Of a stretch of DNA of 64,000 nt, positions 27,895 through 36,921 are shown piece by piece; the first letter of the stretch is position 1; every line of letters begins with the position of its first letter. The stretch lies in NCBI RefSeq assembly GCF_003574675.1, contig NZ_QOAZ01000008.1:62001-126000 (forward strand), in the 5' to 3' direction. A program made the position numbers and the translations under genes. Under the pieces are notes generated by a model. That model was not told the origin of the DNA and made no database searches. It saw nothing but the letters and a program-made list of their open reading frames with translations. Source of the stretch: Azohydromonas sediminis. GTDB taxonomy: Bacteria > Pseudomonadota > Gammaproteobacteria > Burkholderiales > Burkholderiaceae_C.

Positions 27895-28758
27895 TCAGCC
27901 CAGCCCGAGCAGGCGCACCGCGTTGTCCTTCAGGATCAGCGGTTTGACCTCGGGCTTGAAGCCGGCTTCGTCGAAGTCCTTCATCCACCGCTCGGGCGTG
28001 ATCAGCGGGAAGTCGCTGCCGAACAGCATGCGGTCCTTGAGCAGCGTGTTGGCGTACTGCACCAGCTGCGGCGGGAAGTACTTCGGGCTCCAGCCCGACA
28101 GGTCGATCCAGATGTTGGGCTTGTGCAGCGCGAGGCTCAGTGCCTCGTCCTGCCACGGCCAGCTCGGGTGCGCGATCACGATCTGCATGTCGGGGAAGTC
28201 GATCGCGACGTCCTCGAGCAGCATCGGGTTGGAGTTCTGCAGCCGCAAGCCGCCGCCGCAGCGCATGCCGCTGCCGATGCCCGAGTGGCCGCTGTGGAAG
28301 ATCGCCGGCAGCTTGTGCTCGGCGATCACCTCGTACAGCGGCCAGGCCATCTTGTCGTAGGGCAGGAAGCCCTGGACGGTCGGGTGGAACTTGAAGCCCT
28401 TGACGCCATGCTCGGCGATCAGCCGCCGTGCCTCGCGCGCGCCCATCTTGCCCTTGTGCGGGTCGATGCTGCCGAAGGCGATCATCATGTCGGCGTTGGC
28501 CTGCGCCGCCTCGGCGATCTCCTCGTTCGGGATGCGGCGGCGGCCGAGCTGCGCCTCGCTGTCGACGGTGAACATCACGAGGCCGATCCTGCGCTCGCGG
28601 TAGTAGGCCACCGTCTCGGCGATCGTCGGGCGGCGGTTCGAGCGGAAGTACTTGTCGGCGGCGCGGTCGTACTCCTCGCCGTAGGCGTCGAACGGGTTCC
28701 AGCACGAGACCTCGGCGTGCGTGTGCACGTCGATCGCGACGAGATCGGCGACGTTCAT
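27895..28758 (-). CDS. Amidohydrolase family protein (ACMSD-like TIM barrel)
   Basis: A 287-residue metal-dependent hydrolase or decarboxylase of the Amidohydro_2 family. The N-terminal metal site is His12/His14 in AIDVHTHAEV. GVKGFKFHPTVQGF, VIAHPSWPWQDEAL and the late aspartate in LFGSDFPLITPERW follow. It is divergent from the crotonase - CoA ligase genes with a shared 194-nt upstream region, so it probably belongs to the aromatic-acid pathway. Members of this family act on products of aromatic ring or side-chain breakdown; the substrate here is not known. Confidence 0.87.
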   Translation of the reverse strand: MNVADLVAIDVHTHAEVSCWNPFDAYGEEYDRAADKYFRSNRRPTIAETVAYYRERRIGLVMFTVDSEAQLGRRRIPNEEIAEAAQANADMMIAFGSIDPHKGKMGAREARRLIAEHGVKGFKFHPTVQGFLPYDKMAWPLYEVIAEHKLPAIFHSGHSGIGSGMRCGGGLRLQNSNPMLLEDVAIDFPDMQIVIAHPSWPWQDEALSLALHKPNIWIDLSGWSPKYFPPQLVQYANTLLKDRMLFGSDFPLITPERWMKDFDEAGFKPEVKPLILKDNAVRLLGLG

Positions 28759-28952
28759 GATGCAAGGCTCCCGGCGACGGCCGCCATGAAGTTCAGGATC
28801 GCAATTAAATCGGCCGGGCGGCGCGCGCGACGGCGGGGCCGGCCCGTGGCCGACGATCATCACGCAGCTTCGGGGCGCGGCCATGCGGGTAATCCCGGTG
28901 CCGGTCGGCGCGCCGGTAGTTTCTACTCTGAATTACTGTCCGCGAGCCGACC

Positions 28953-29762
28953 ATGACCCCGTCCTTCACCCCCGCCACCGGCGTGCTGGCCGCGCTCGAC
29001 CTGCTGCGCATCGAGATCGCCGGCGCGGTCGCGCACCTGCGCCTGATGCGCCCCGACAAGCGCAACGCGATCAACGACACGCTCGTCACGCAGCTGCACA
29101 CCGCGTTCCTGCACTGGCCGGCCGAGGTGCGCGCCGTCGTGCTCAGCGGCGAGGGCCAGCACTTCTGCGCCGGGCTCGACCTGTCGGAGATGAGCGAGCG
29201 CAGCACGTTCGAGGGCGTCGCGCACTCGCGCATGTGGCACGCGACGATGGACGCGATCCAGTTCGGCCGCGTGCCGGTGGTCGCGGTGCTGCACGGTGCG
29301 GTGGTCGGCGGCGGGCTGGAGCTGGCCAGCGCGTGCCACCTGCGCGTGGCCGAGGCGAGCACGTTCTACGGCCTGCCCGAGGGGCAGCGCGGCCTGTTCG
29401 TCGGCGGTGGCGGCTCGGCGCGCGTGCCGCGGCTGGTCGGCGTCGCGCGCATGACCGACATGATGCTCACCGGCCGCGTGCTCGACGCCGACGAGGGCCA
29501 GGCCGCGGGGCTGTCGCACTACCGCGTCGGCGACGGCGAGGGCCTGGCCAAGGCGATCGCGCTGGCGCAGAAGGTCGCGTCCAACTCGCCGCTGTCGAAC
29601 TTCGCCGTGATGCAGGCGCTGCCGCGCATCGCCGACCTGTCGCAGTCGGACGGCCTGTTCGTCGAGTCGCTGATGGCCGCGATCGCGCAGGGCGACGCGT
29701 CGGCCAAGCAGCGCATGCGCGACTTCCTCGAGGGTCGCGCGGGCAAGGTGGCCAAGTCGTGA
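28953..29762 (+). CDS. Crotonase / enoyl-CoA hydratase family protein
   Basis: A 269-residue crotonase-fold enzyme. The oxyanion-hole segments are HFCAGLDLSEM and AVVGGGLELASACHL, and two candidate catalytic glutamates sit in GGGLELAS and GLPEGQRGLF, matching hydratase chemistry. It directly precedes the feruloyl-CoA synthetase-like gene with a 4-nt overlap, so its likely substrate is a hydroxycinnamoyl-CoA. Whether it only hydrates or also cleaves to aldehyde and acetyl-CoA is open, as the sequence differs clearly from Pseudomonas hydratase/lyase. Confidence 0.87.
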   Translation: MTPSFTPATGVLAALDLLRIEIAGAVAHLRLMRPDKRNAINDTLVTQLHTAFLHWPAEVRAVVLSGEGQHFCAGLDLSEMSERSTFEGVAHSRMWHATMDAIQFGRVPVVAVLHGAVVGGGLELASACHLRVAEASTFYGLPEGQRGLFVGGGGSARVPRLVGVARMTDMMLTGRVLDADEGQAAGLSHYRVGDGEGLAKAIALAQKVASNSPLSNFAVMQALPRIADLSQSDGLFVESLMAAIAQGDASAKQRMRDFLEGRAGKVAKS

Positions 29763-31657
29763 GCGCCGCCGCGCCGCGCTACCGCGCCGCACGCGTCGGC
29801 GGCTGCCTCGAGGCCGTCGTCGAACGGCGCGCCGACGGCACCACGCTGCTGCGCTCGACCGAGCCGCTGCAGCCGTACCCGCCGCGCCTGACGGATCGCC
29901 TAGAGCACTGGGCGCGCGAGGCACCGCAGCGCACGTTCGCGGCGCGCCGTGGCCCCGACGGGCAATGGGTGCACATCGGCTACGCGCAGATGCTCGCGCG
30001 GGCACGCGCCGTCGGCCAGGCGCTGGCCGCGCGCGGGCTGTCGGTTGAGCGGCCGCTGGCGATCCTGTCGGGCAACGACCTCGAGCACCTGACGCTGTAC
30101 CTCGGCGCGATGTGGATCGGCGTGCCGGTGGTGCCGGTGTCGCCGGCGTACTCGCTGATCTCGCAGGACTTCGGCAAGCTGCGCCACGTGCTGGCGACGA
30201 CGACGCCGGGCCTCGTCTACGCCGCCGACGCGAGCTACGCGAAGGCGATCGCCGCCACGGTGGCCGCCGACGTCGAAGTCGTGCTCGGCGCCGGTGCGCT
30301 GCCCGAGCGTGCGACGACGCCGTTCGCGTCGCTGCTGGCCACGGCCCCCGGCGCCGAGGCCGACGCCGCGCACGCGCGCGTCGGCCCCGACACCGTCGTC
30401 AAGTTCCTGTTCACCTCGGGCTCGACGAAGCAGCCCAAGGCCGTGGTCAACACGCAGCGCATGCTGTGCGCGAACCTGCAGATGATCCGCCAGGCGTTTG
30501 CGTTCCTCGCCGACGAGCCGCCGGTGCTCGTCGACTGGCTGCCGTGGAACCACACCTTCGGCGGCAACCACAACACCGGCATCGTGCTCTACAACGGCGG
30601 CACGCTGTACATCGACGACGGCAAGCCGACGCCGCAGGGCATCGGCGAGACGCTGCGCAACCTGCGCGAGATCGCGCCCACCGTCTACTTCAACGTGCCC
30701 AAGGGCTTCGAGGAGATCGCCGCCGCGATGGAGCACGACGCGGCGCTGCGCGAGCGCCTGTTCAGCCGCGTGCAGGCCTTCATGTACGCCGGTGCCGGGC
30801 TGAGCCAGGCGGTGTGGGACCACCTCGAGGAACTCGCCGAGCGCACCGTCGGCGAGCGCATCCCGATGTTCACCGGCTTGGGCATGACCGAGACCTCGCC
30901 GGCGTGCACCTTCGCGCTCGGCACCGCCGTGCGCTCGGGCCACATCGGGCTGCCGCTGCCCGGCGTCGAGGCCAAGCTCGTGCCGATGGGTGCCGCCGCC
31001 GACGACAAGGTCGAGATCCGCTTCCGCGGCCCGAACGTGATGCCCGGCTACTGGCGCGCGCCCGAGCAGACCGCCGAGGCGTTCGACGACGAAGGCTTCT
31101 ACCGCACCGGCGACGCCGTCAGGTGGGTCGACCCCGCCGACCCGCAGAAGGGGCTGCTGTTCGACGGCCGCGTCGCCGAGGACTTCAAGCTCGCCACCGG
31201 CACCTTCGTCAGCGTGGGCCCGCTGCGCGCGCGCATCATCGCGCTCGGCGCGCCTTGCGTGCAGGACGCCGTCATCACCGGGCTGAACCGCGACGACGTC
31301 GGCATGCTCGTGTTCCCGCGCCTCGACGAGTGCCGCAAGCTCGCCGGCCTGCCGCCCGAGGCGCCGGCGCCCGAGGTCATTCACCACCCCGCGGTGCGCG
31401 CGTTCTTCCAGCGCCTGCTCGACCGCCTGTGGGCCGAGGGCACCGGCAGCTCGACGCGCGTCGCGCGCGCACACGTGCTCGTCGAGCCGCCGTCGATCGA
31501 CAAGGGCGAAGTCACCGACAAGGGCTCGATCAACCAGCGCGCCGTGCTGCAGCACCGCGCGGCGCTCGTCGAGGCCCTGTACGAGGGCGGCGACTCGTAC
31601 CGCCTGCTGCCCACCGCGTCTTCCCCTGCGCCCGTGGGCGCACCGCCCGTGCGCTGA
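29759..31657 (+). CDS. Feruloyl-CoA synthetase-like acyl-CoA ligase
   Basis: A 632-residue ATP-dependent ligase of the adenylate-forming family, with domain order and length of feruloyl-CoA synthetase. The AMP-binding P-loop is FTSGSTKQPKAVV near residue 217, followed by WLPWNHTFGGNHNTG and the motif FTGLGMTETSPACT. The late YRTGDAVRWVDP and LFDGRVAEDFKLATG are present. Predicted substrates are ferulate, p-coumarate or caffeate. GTG at 29759 overlaps the crotonase stop (GTGA). The C-terminal lysine region is in EVTDKGSINQRAVL. Confidence 0.9.
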   Translation: MSAAAPRYRAARVGGCLEAVVERRADGTTLLRSTEPLQPYPPRLTDRLEHWAREAPQRTFAARRGPDGQWVHIGYAQMLARARAVGQALAARGLSVERPLAILSGNDLEHLTLYLGAMWIGVPVVPVSPAYSLISQDFGKLRHVLATTTPGLVYAADASYAKAIAATVAADVEVVLGAGALPERATTPFASLLATAPGAEADAAHARVGPDTVVKFLFTSGSTKQPKAVVNTQRMLCANLQMIRQAFAFLADEPPVLVDWLPWNHTFGGNHNTGIVLYNGGTLYIDDGKPTPQGIGETLRNLREIAPTVYFNVPKGFEEIAAAMEHDAALRERLFSRVQAFMYAGAGLSQAVWDHLEELAERTVGERIPMFTGLGMTETSPACTFALGTAVRSGHIGLPLPGVEAKLVPMGAAADDKVEIRFRGPNVMPGYWRAPEQTAEAFDDEGFYRTGDAVRWVDPADPQKGLLFDGRVAEDFKLATGTFVSVGPLRARIIALGAPCVQDAVITGLNRDDVGMLVFPRLDECRKLAGLPPEAPAPEVIHHPAVRAFFQRLLDRLWAEGTGSSTRVARAHVLVEPPSIDKGEVTDKGSINQRAVLQHRAALVEALYEGGDSYRLLPTASSPAPVGAPPVR

Positions 31658-31706
31658 ACCGCGCACGTTTCTTTCCTGACCGATCCATCCCCAGGAGACA
31701 CGAGCC

Positions 31707-32687
31707 ATGTCCATCCAGCGCCGAGAGTTCATCGTCGCCACCGGTGCCGCCGCGCTCGGTGGCTGGTCCACCGCCGCACACGCACAGACCGTCGACACGC
31801 TGAGGGTGATCTGCGGCTTCCCGCCCGGCGGCACCACCGACGCCGTCTCGCGCCGCGTCGCCGACAAGCTGCGCGGCACCTATGCAAAGAACGCGATCGT
31901 CGAGAACAAGCCCGGCGCCGGCGGGCGGCTCGGCGTCGAGGAGCTGCGCCGCAGCCCTGCCGACGGCAGCACGATGCTGCTGACGCCGGCCGGCATGATC
32001 ACGCTGTACCCGCACATCTACCGCTCGCTGAGCTACGGGCCGAACGACGTCATACCGGTGAGCATCGGCGCTCGCATCGAATTCGGCTTCGGCGTCGGCC
32101 CGGCCGTGCCCGACAGCGTCAAGGACATCAAGGGCTTCCTCGAGTGGGCCAAGGCGAACCCGGCCAACGCCAACTACGGCTCGCCGGGCGCCGGCTCGCC
32201 GCCGCACTTCCTCGCCGCGCTGCTGGCCAAGGACAGCGGCGTCGACCTGCGCCACGTGCCGTACCGCGGCTCGGCGCCCGGCATCCAGGACCTGCTCGGC
32301 GGCCAGGTGAGCGCGTTCTCGTCGCCGGTGGGCGACTACCTGCCGCACCTGAAGACCGGCCGGCTGCGCCTGCTCGCGACCTCGGGCAGCGCGCGCTCGC
32401 GCTTCACCCCCGACGTCGCCACCTACGCCGAGCAGGGCTTCAAGGACCTCGTGATGGGCGAGTGGTACGGCTTCTTCATGCCCGCGGGCACGCCGGCCAA
32501 CATCGTCAGCGCGGCGGCGCAGGCGATCCGGCAGGCCGTCGCGCAGCCCGACGTGATCGAGAGCTTCGCGCAGCTCGGCGTCGAGGCGGCGTCGAACACG
32601 CCGGCCGAGATGGCCGCCGCGGTGCGCAACGAGAACGCGCAGTGGGGGCCGATCGTCAAGAAGGTCGGCTTCACGCCCGAGGCCTGA
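31707..32687 (+). CDS. Bug/TctC-family periplasmic binding protein
   Basis: A 326-residue tripartite-tricarboxylate-type binding protein. The N-terminus IQRREFIVATGAAAL is a twin-arginine signal, cleaved near AHAQT. The family pattern is LRVICGFPPGGTTDAVSRRVA and VENKPGAGGRLG. No TctA/TctB membrane genes are adjacent, as is normal for the large Bug families of Burkholderiales. It lies in the presumed hydroxycinnamate operon, so it may bind an aromatic or carboxylic acid from this pathway. Confidence 0.9.
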   Translation: MSIQRREFIVATGAAALGGWSTAAHAQTVDTLRVICGFPPGGTTDAVSRRVADKLRGTYAKNAIVENKPGAGGRLGVEELRRSPADGSTMLLTPAGMITLYPHIYRSLSYGPNDVIPVSIGARIEFGFGVGPAVPDSVKDIKGFLEWAKANPANANYGSPGAGSPPHFLAALLAKDSGVDLRHVPYRGSAPGIQDLLGGQVSAFSSPVGDYLPHLKTGRLRLLATSGSARSRFTPDVATYAEQGFKDLVMGEWYGFFMPAGTPANIVSAAAQAIRQAVAQPDVIESFAQLGVEAASNTPAEMAAAVRNENAQWGPIVKKVGFTPEA

Positions 32688-32716
32688 GCGCCGCACCGGC
32701 AGGGCGAGGAGGGGCG

Positions 32717-33214
32717 TTGGCGCTCGACGAGTCCGGCAGCGCGTTGACCGCCGAGGCGGGGCCGCGTGCGCGCGGCCCCGCGCCGCTGGATGTGGCGTCG
32801 CTCGCGCACCTGGTCGGCTACCGGCTGTCGCGCGCCGCGGTGCCGGCGCGGCGCGTGTTCCAGCGCCACGTCGGCGCACCGCTGGGGCTGCGGCCGGTCG
32901 AGTTCTCGCTGCTGATGCTGCTGCTGGCCAACGATCGCGCGTCGCCGTCGCAGCTCGCGTTCACGCTGGACGTGACGCCGCCGAAGATGACCGCGCTCGT
33001 CGACCGGCTCGCCGAGCGCGGCCTCGTGCGCCGGCAGCGCAGCGCCGCCGACGGCCGCGCGTTCGACGTGCTGCTGACGCCCGCGGGCCGCACGCTCGTG
33101 CTGCGCGCGCAGGGCATCGCGCAGACGATGGAAGACGCCTGGCTCGCCGCCGCGCTGTCGCCGGCCGAGCGCGCGATGCTGCTCGAACTGCTGGGCAAGC
33201 TCGCGCGCGCCTGA
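32717..33214 (+). CDS. MarR-family transcriptional regulator
   Basis: A 165-residue winged-helix regulator. The DNA-binding part runs from PVEFSLLMLLL through PSQLAFTLDVTPPKMTALVDRLAERGLVRR to the wing RSAADGRAFDVLLT. MarR proteins such as CouR, FerC/FerR and HcaR repress hydroxycinnamate genes and are released by the CoA thioester, so the same role is inferred. The TTG start at 32717 has GAGGAGGGG just upstream. It is the last gene of the rightward run, converging on the ABM/liv operon. Confidence 0.85.
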   Translation: MALDESGSALTAEAGPRARGPAPLDVASLAHLVGYRLSRAAVPARRVFQRHVGAPLGLRPVEFSLLMLLLANDRASPSQLAFTLDVTPPKMTALVDRLAERGLVRRQRSAADGRAFDVLLTPAGRTLVLRAQGIAQTMEDAWLAAALSPAERAMLLELLGKLARA

Positions 33215-33239
33215 GCCGCGCGCGTCGCGGGCGCGCCGC

Positions 33240-33542
33240 TCAGGCCGACTTGGCCAGCAGCGTGAAGTGCTCGACCTGCGGCGGCGCGGCGAAGAACGGG
33301 CCGACGATCGCGCGCCACTGCGCGAACAGCGGCCCGCCGCGAAAGTGCACCGTGTGGTCCTCGAGCGTGTCCCAGAAGATCATCAGCAGGTAGCGCTCGG
33401 GGCTCTCGACGCCCTTGTTGACCTTGAAGCCGCGAAAGCCCCGCGCCTTCGCGATGACCTCGGTCAGCCCGCGCTGGATCGCAGCGTCGAATTCGGCCTG
33501 GCGGCCCGGCTGGATGCGGATGTCGGCGACTTCGAGGATCAC
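33240..33542 (-). CDS. Antibiotic biosynthesis monooxygenase (ABM) domain protein
   Basis: A 100-residue dimeric alpha+beta barrel protein. The start VILEVADIRIQPGRQAEFD and the later YLLMIFWDTLEDHTVHFR are typical of the ABM fold found in small cofactor-free monooxygenases and haem-degrading proteins. The GTG start at 33542 has CGGAG about 7 nt upstream. It lies 23 nt after livF and is the last gene of that operon. Its role beside an aromatic-acid importer is not known. Confidence 0.82.
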   Translation of the reverse strand: MILEVADIRIQPGRQAEFDAAIQRGLTEVIAKARGFRGFKVNKGVESPERYLLMIFWDTLEDHTVHFRGGPLFAQWRAIVGPFFAAPPQVEHFTLLAKSA

Positions 33543-33565
33543 GTTCGGCTCCGGTGTGAACAGCG

Positions 33566-34270
33566 CTACACGCCCAGCCGCTGGCTGAGCTCGTCGAGGT
33601 CGAGCCGCGCCGAGTCGCCCTGCATCACGACCTGCCCCTTCTCGAGCACGATGGCGCGGTCGGTCTGCGCGAGCACGGTGCGCCAGTTGCGGTCGACGAT
33701 CAGCGTCGCGATGCCGCTGGCGCGGATCTCGCCGATCACGCGCCAGATCTCGGCGACGATCAGCGGCGCCAGGCCCTCGGTCGCTTCGTCGAGGATCATC
33801 AGCTGCGGGTTCGTCATCAGCGCGCGGCCGATCGCGAGCATCTGCTGCTCGCCGCCCGACAGCTGCTGGCCGCCGTGGTTCAGGCGTTCGGCCAGGCGCG
33901 GGAAGGTGGCCATCACGCGCTCGAAGGTCCAGTCGCGGCGGCCGTCGGGGCCGGGGCGTGCCGTCATCACGAGGTTCTCGCGCACCGACAGGTTCGGGAA
34001 GATGCCGCGCCCCTCGGGCACGTAGCCGATGCCGCGGCGCGCCATCTTCTCGGGTGGCTGGTTCGTCGCGTCGGTGCCCTTCCACTGCACCTGGCCCTTG
34101 CGCGCGCGCACGTAACCCATCAGCGTGCGGATCAGCGTCGTCTTGCCCATGCCGTTGCGCCCGAGCAGGCCCACCGCCTCGCCGGGCGACAGCGTCAGGT
34201 CGACGCCGCGCAGGATGTGGCTGTCGCCGTAGTACGCGTGCACGCCGGTGGCCTGCAGCAGCGCCGCCAT
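33566..34270 (-). CDS. livF: LIV-type ABC transporter ATP-binding protein (LivF-like)
   Basis: A 234-residue ATPase of the hydrophobic amino acid / aromatic acid uptake family. Walker A is GRNGMGKTTL, the signature is LSGGEQQM, and Walker B is LMILDEATEGLAP, the last being diagnostic for LivF. The start overlaps the LivG stop by 1 nt. LIV-type systems of this kind carry p-coumarate in Rhodopseudomonas (Cou transporter), and the setting next to pobA and the CoA ligase favours an aromatic acid over leucine here. The symbol denotes family, not substrate. Confidence 0.9.
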   Translation of the reverse strand: MAALLQATGVHAYYGDSHILRGVDLTLSPGEAVGLLGRNGMGKTTLIRTLMGYVRARKGQVQWKGTDATNQPPEKMARRGIGYVPEGRGIFPNLSVRENLVMTARPGPDGRRDWTFERVMATFPRLAERLNHGGQQLSGGEQQMLAIGRALMTNPQLMILDEATEGLAPLIVAEIWRVIGEIRASGIATLIVDRNWRTVLAQTDRAIVLEKGQVVMQGDSARLDLDELSQRLGV

Positions 34271-35016
34271 CAGTGGTCCCCCAGGTAGGCGATGCGCACC
34301 TGCGCGTTGTCGCGGATGCGCGCCGGCGTGTCGCTGGCGATCACCTCGCCGTTGACCATCACGGTGATGCGGTCGGCGACGCGGAACACGGCGTCCATGT
34401 CGTGCTCGACGAGCAGCACCGCGTGCTTCGCCTTCAGCCCTTCGAGCAGGCCGAGCATGCGGTCGGTCTCCTCGGCGCCCATGCCGGCGAGCGGCTCATC
34501 GAGCAGCAGCACCTGCGGCTGCGTGGCCAGGCACATCGCGATCTCGAGCTGGCGCTTGCCGCCGTGGCTGAGGCTGCCGGCGGGGCGGTCGGCGAGTTCC
34601 GCGAGCCCCGCGCTGGCCAGCGCGTCGCGTGCGACGGCACTCGCGTGCGGGCAGGTGTGCGCGGCCTCCCACAGCGCCCACGGGCGCGCTCGCGCGGCCT
34701 GCGCGCACAGGCGCGCGTTCTCGAACACGCTGAACTCGGGGAAGATCGTCGTGCGCTGGTAGCTGCGGCCGATGCCGGCGCGCGCGCGCCTGGGCTGCGA
34801 CCAGCGCGTGACGTCCTCGCCGCGCAGCACGATGCGCCCGTCGCTGGCGGCGATCTCGCCCGAGAGCATGTTGATCAGCGTGCTCTTGCCCGCGCCGTTG
34901 GTGCCGATGACGGCGTGGATCTCGTCGAGCCTCCACTGTAGCGACACGTTGCTGACGGCCACCAGCCCGCCGAAGCGGCGCGTCAGCCCCTCGCAGGCGA
35001 GCACGACGTCGCTCAT
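34270..35016 (-). CDS. livG: LIV-type ABC transporter ATP-binding protein (LivG-like)
   Basis: A 248-residue ATPase with Walker A GTNGAGKSTLINML, the family motif GRSYQRTTIFPEFSV, signature SHGGKRQLEIAM, and Walker B VLLLDEPLAGMGAEE. The signature carries SHGGKR rather than LSGGQ, which is common in LivG. The start overlaps the livM stop by 4 nt. It pairs with LivF to energise import through LivH/LivM. Confidence 0.92.
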   Translation of the reverse strand: MSDVVLACEGLTRRFGGLVAVSNVSLQWRLDEIHAVIGTNGAGKSTLINMLSGEIAASDGRIVLRGEDVTRWSQPRRARAGIGRSYQRTTIFPEFSVFENARLCAQAARARPWALWEAAHTCPHASAVARDALASAGLAELADRPAGSLSHGGKRQLEIAMCLATQPQVLLLDEPLAGMGAEETDRMLGLLEGLKAKHAVLLVEHDMDAVFRVADRITVMVNGEVIASDTPARIRDNAQVRIAYLGDH

Positions 35017-35993
35017 CGCTTCAGTCCCCGCAGGCGCGCGCCGAGGCCGATCAGGCCCTTGGGCAGGAACGCGACGAACAGGATGATCGTCACGCCCAGC
35101 GTCAGCTGCCAGTGGTCAGCGAGCCAGCCGACCAGCGAATGGGTCGAGAACAGCTCCTTGAGCAGCATGAACGCTGCCGCGCCGATCACGGCGCCGCGCA
35201 GGTGCCCGATGCCGCCGAGGATCACCATCAGCATCACGGCGCCGCTCTCGTGCCAACTCAGCAGCTCGGGGTTGACGGCGGCGTCCTTGACGGCGACGAG
35301 GAAGCCCGCGACGCCGGCCAGCGCACCGGCGAGCACGAACGCGGCGAGCTTGTACGCGTAGGTCGGGAAGCCGGCCGCGCGCATGCGCTGCTCGTTGACG
35401 CGGATGCCCGCCAGCGCACGGCCGAAGCGCGAGCGCAGCACGAGTGCGAGCAGCGCGTAGGTGCTCACGAGCAGCACGAGCGCGGCGTAGTAGCGCACCG
35501 GCTTGTCGGCGAAGTCGAGCGCGAGGCCCGGCAGCGCCAGCTCGGGGCGCACGTTGAGGAAGATGCCGTCGCTGCCGCCGCCGAGCTTGGTGTCGTGGAA
35601 CACGAAGTAGGCCATCTGCGCGAACGCGAGCGTGACCATGATGAAGTACACGCCCTTCGTGCGCAGGCTCAGCGCACCGACGACGACGGCGTAGGCCGCC
35701 GCGGCGAGCACGGCCAGCGGCAGCAGCCGCCACACCGAGCCGGGGTCGTACTCGGGCGAGGCGAGCACCGTCACGTAGGCGCCGATGCCGAAGAACGCCG
35801 CGTGGCCGAGGCTGACCAGCCCGGTCTGGCCGATCAGCAGCTCGAGGCTGAGCGCAAAGATCGCGAAGATCATGATCTTGACGATCAGGTCCTGCTGGTA
35901 CGGCGTGGCCACCAGCGGCAGCAGCGCGAGCACGAGCGCCGTCGCGGCGGGCACGAGCCAGCCGGGTGCGCGGGCGGTGCGGGCCTCAGGCAC
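35013..35993 (-). CDS. livM: LIV-type ABC transporter permease (LivM-like)
   Basis: A 326-residue permease with about nine hydrophobic segments. The family motif LVSLGHAAFFGIGAYV (near 62-77) and the cytoplasmic coupling stretch RFGRALAGIRVNEQRMRAAGF (divided by the loop turn) are present. The start ATG lies inside the 3' end of livH (8-nt overlap), so translation is coupled. It forms the translocation channel with LivH. Confidence 0.92.
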   Translation of the reverse strand: MPEARTARAPGWLVPAATALVLALLPLVATPYQQDLIVKIMIFAIFALSLELLIGQTGLVSLGHAAFFGIGAYVTVLASPEYDPGSVWRLLPLAVLAAAAYAVVVGALSLRTKGVYFIMVTLAFAQMAYFVFHDTKLGGGSDGIFLNVRPELALPGLALDFADKPVRYYAALVLLVSTYALLALVLRSRFGRALAGIRVNEQRMRAAGFPTYAYKLAAFVLAGALAGVAGFLVAVKDAAVNPELLSWHESGAVMLMVILGGIGHLRGAVIGAAAFMLLKELFSTHSLVGWLADHWQLTLGVTIILFVAFLPKGLIGLGARLRGLKR

Positions 35994-36858
35994 GGCGCGT
36001 GAGCAGCCCCTCGGGCCGCCAGATCAGGATGATCGCCATCAGCAGGTACACGCCGATGCCGCTGTACTCGGCGAAGAACACCTTGCCGAAGGTGTCGACG
36101 AAGCCCACCAGCAGCGACGCGACCAGCGCGCCGGTGATCGAGCCGATGCCGCCGATCACCACGACGACGAAGCAGATGATCAGCACGCTGCCGCCCATGC
36201 CCGGGTAGACGCTGGACATCGGCGCGGCGATCATGCCCGCGAGCGCGGCCAGCGCGACGCCGGCGGCGAACACGATGCGGTACAGCGTCTTGATGTCGAC
36301 GCCCAGCCCGCGCACCATGTCGCGGTTGCTCGCGCCGGCGCGGATCATCATCCCCAGCCGCGTGCGGTTGACGACGAAGTACATCGCCGCGGCGAGCACG
36401 ATGCACGCGCCCGACGCGAACAGCCGGTACACCGGGTACGTCATCAGCTCGCCCAGCGGGACGCTGCCGGCGAGCCAGCCGGGCACCGGCACGCCGTGCA
36501 CGTCGTTGCCCACGAGCAGCGAGCGCGCCTCCTCGAACACGAGGATCAGCGCGTACGTCATCAGCACCTGCTGCAGGTGCTCGCGCTCGTAGAGGAAGCT
36601 GAAGAAGGCCCACTCGAGCACGAAGCCGAAGACGGCCGCCAGCACGACGCCGGCCAGCAGCATCAGCAGGAACTGGTCGGCGAAGTGCGGCGCGAGCACG
36701 AACGCCATGTACGCGCCGATCATGTAGAAGCTGCCGTGCGCGAGGTTGATGACGCCCATGATCCCGAAGATCAGCGTCAGCCCGGACGCGAGGAGGAACA
36801 GCAGCAGCCCGTACTGGACCGCGTTCAGGCACTGGACGAGGAAGGTCGCGAGATCCAC
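35986..36858 (-). CDS. livH: LIV-type ABC transporter permease (LivH-like)
   Basis: A 290-residue permease with about eight hydrophobic segments. The diagnostic stretch is IMGVINLAHGSFYMIGAY (33-50), and the coupling region is NRTRLGMMIRAGASNRDM. The start is GTG at 36858, whose MDL N-terminus matches homologues. There is no Shine-Dalgarno sequence, because a terminator-like hairpin ends just 4 nt upstream. This separates the binding-protein gene from the rest of the operon. Confidence 0.92.
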   Translation of the reverse strand: MDLATFLVQCLNAVQYGLLLFLLASGLTLIFGIMGVINLAHGSFYMIGAYMAFVLAPHFADQFLLMLLAGVVLAAVFGFVLEWAFFSFLYEREHLQQVLMTYALILVFEEARSLLVGNDVHGVPVPGWLAGSVPLGELMTYPVYRLFASGACIVLAAAMYFVVNRTRLGMMIRAGASNRDMVRGLGVDIKTLYRIVFAAGVALAALAGMIAAPMSSVYPGMGGSVLIICFVVVVIGGIGSITGALVASLLVGFVDTFGKVFFAEYSGIGVYLLMAIILIWRPEGLLTRRA

Positions 36859-36862
36859 GGCG

Positions 36863-36892
36863 ACAAAAGAAAGGGCGGCAGGGGCCGCCCTT
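36863..36892 (-). terminator. Hairpin with U-run between binding-protein gene and livH
   Basis: Read on the minus strand, AAGGGCGGC and GCCGCCCTT form a 9-bp stem with a 4-nt loop, followed by TCTTTTGT. This is a good intrinsic terminator or attenuator after the binding-protein gene. It would give far more binding protein than membrane parts, and it directly abuts the livH start codon. Confidence 0.75.
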
Positions 36893-36921
36893 CGGCTCCG
36901 AGCGGTAGGGATGTGACGCGC

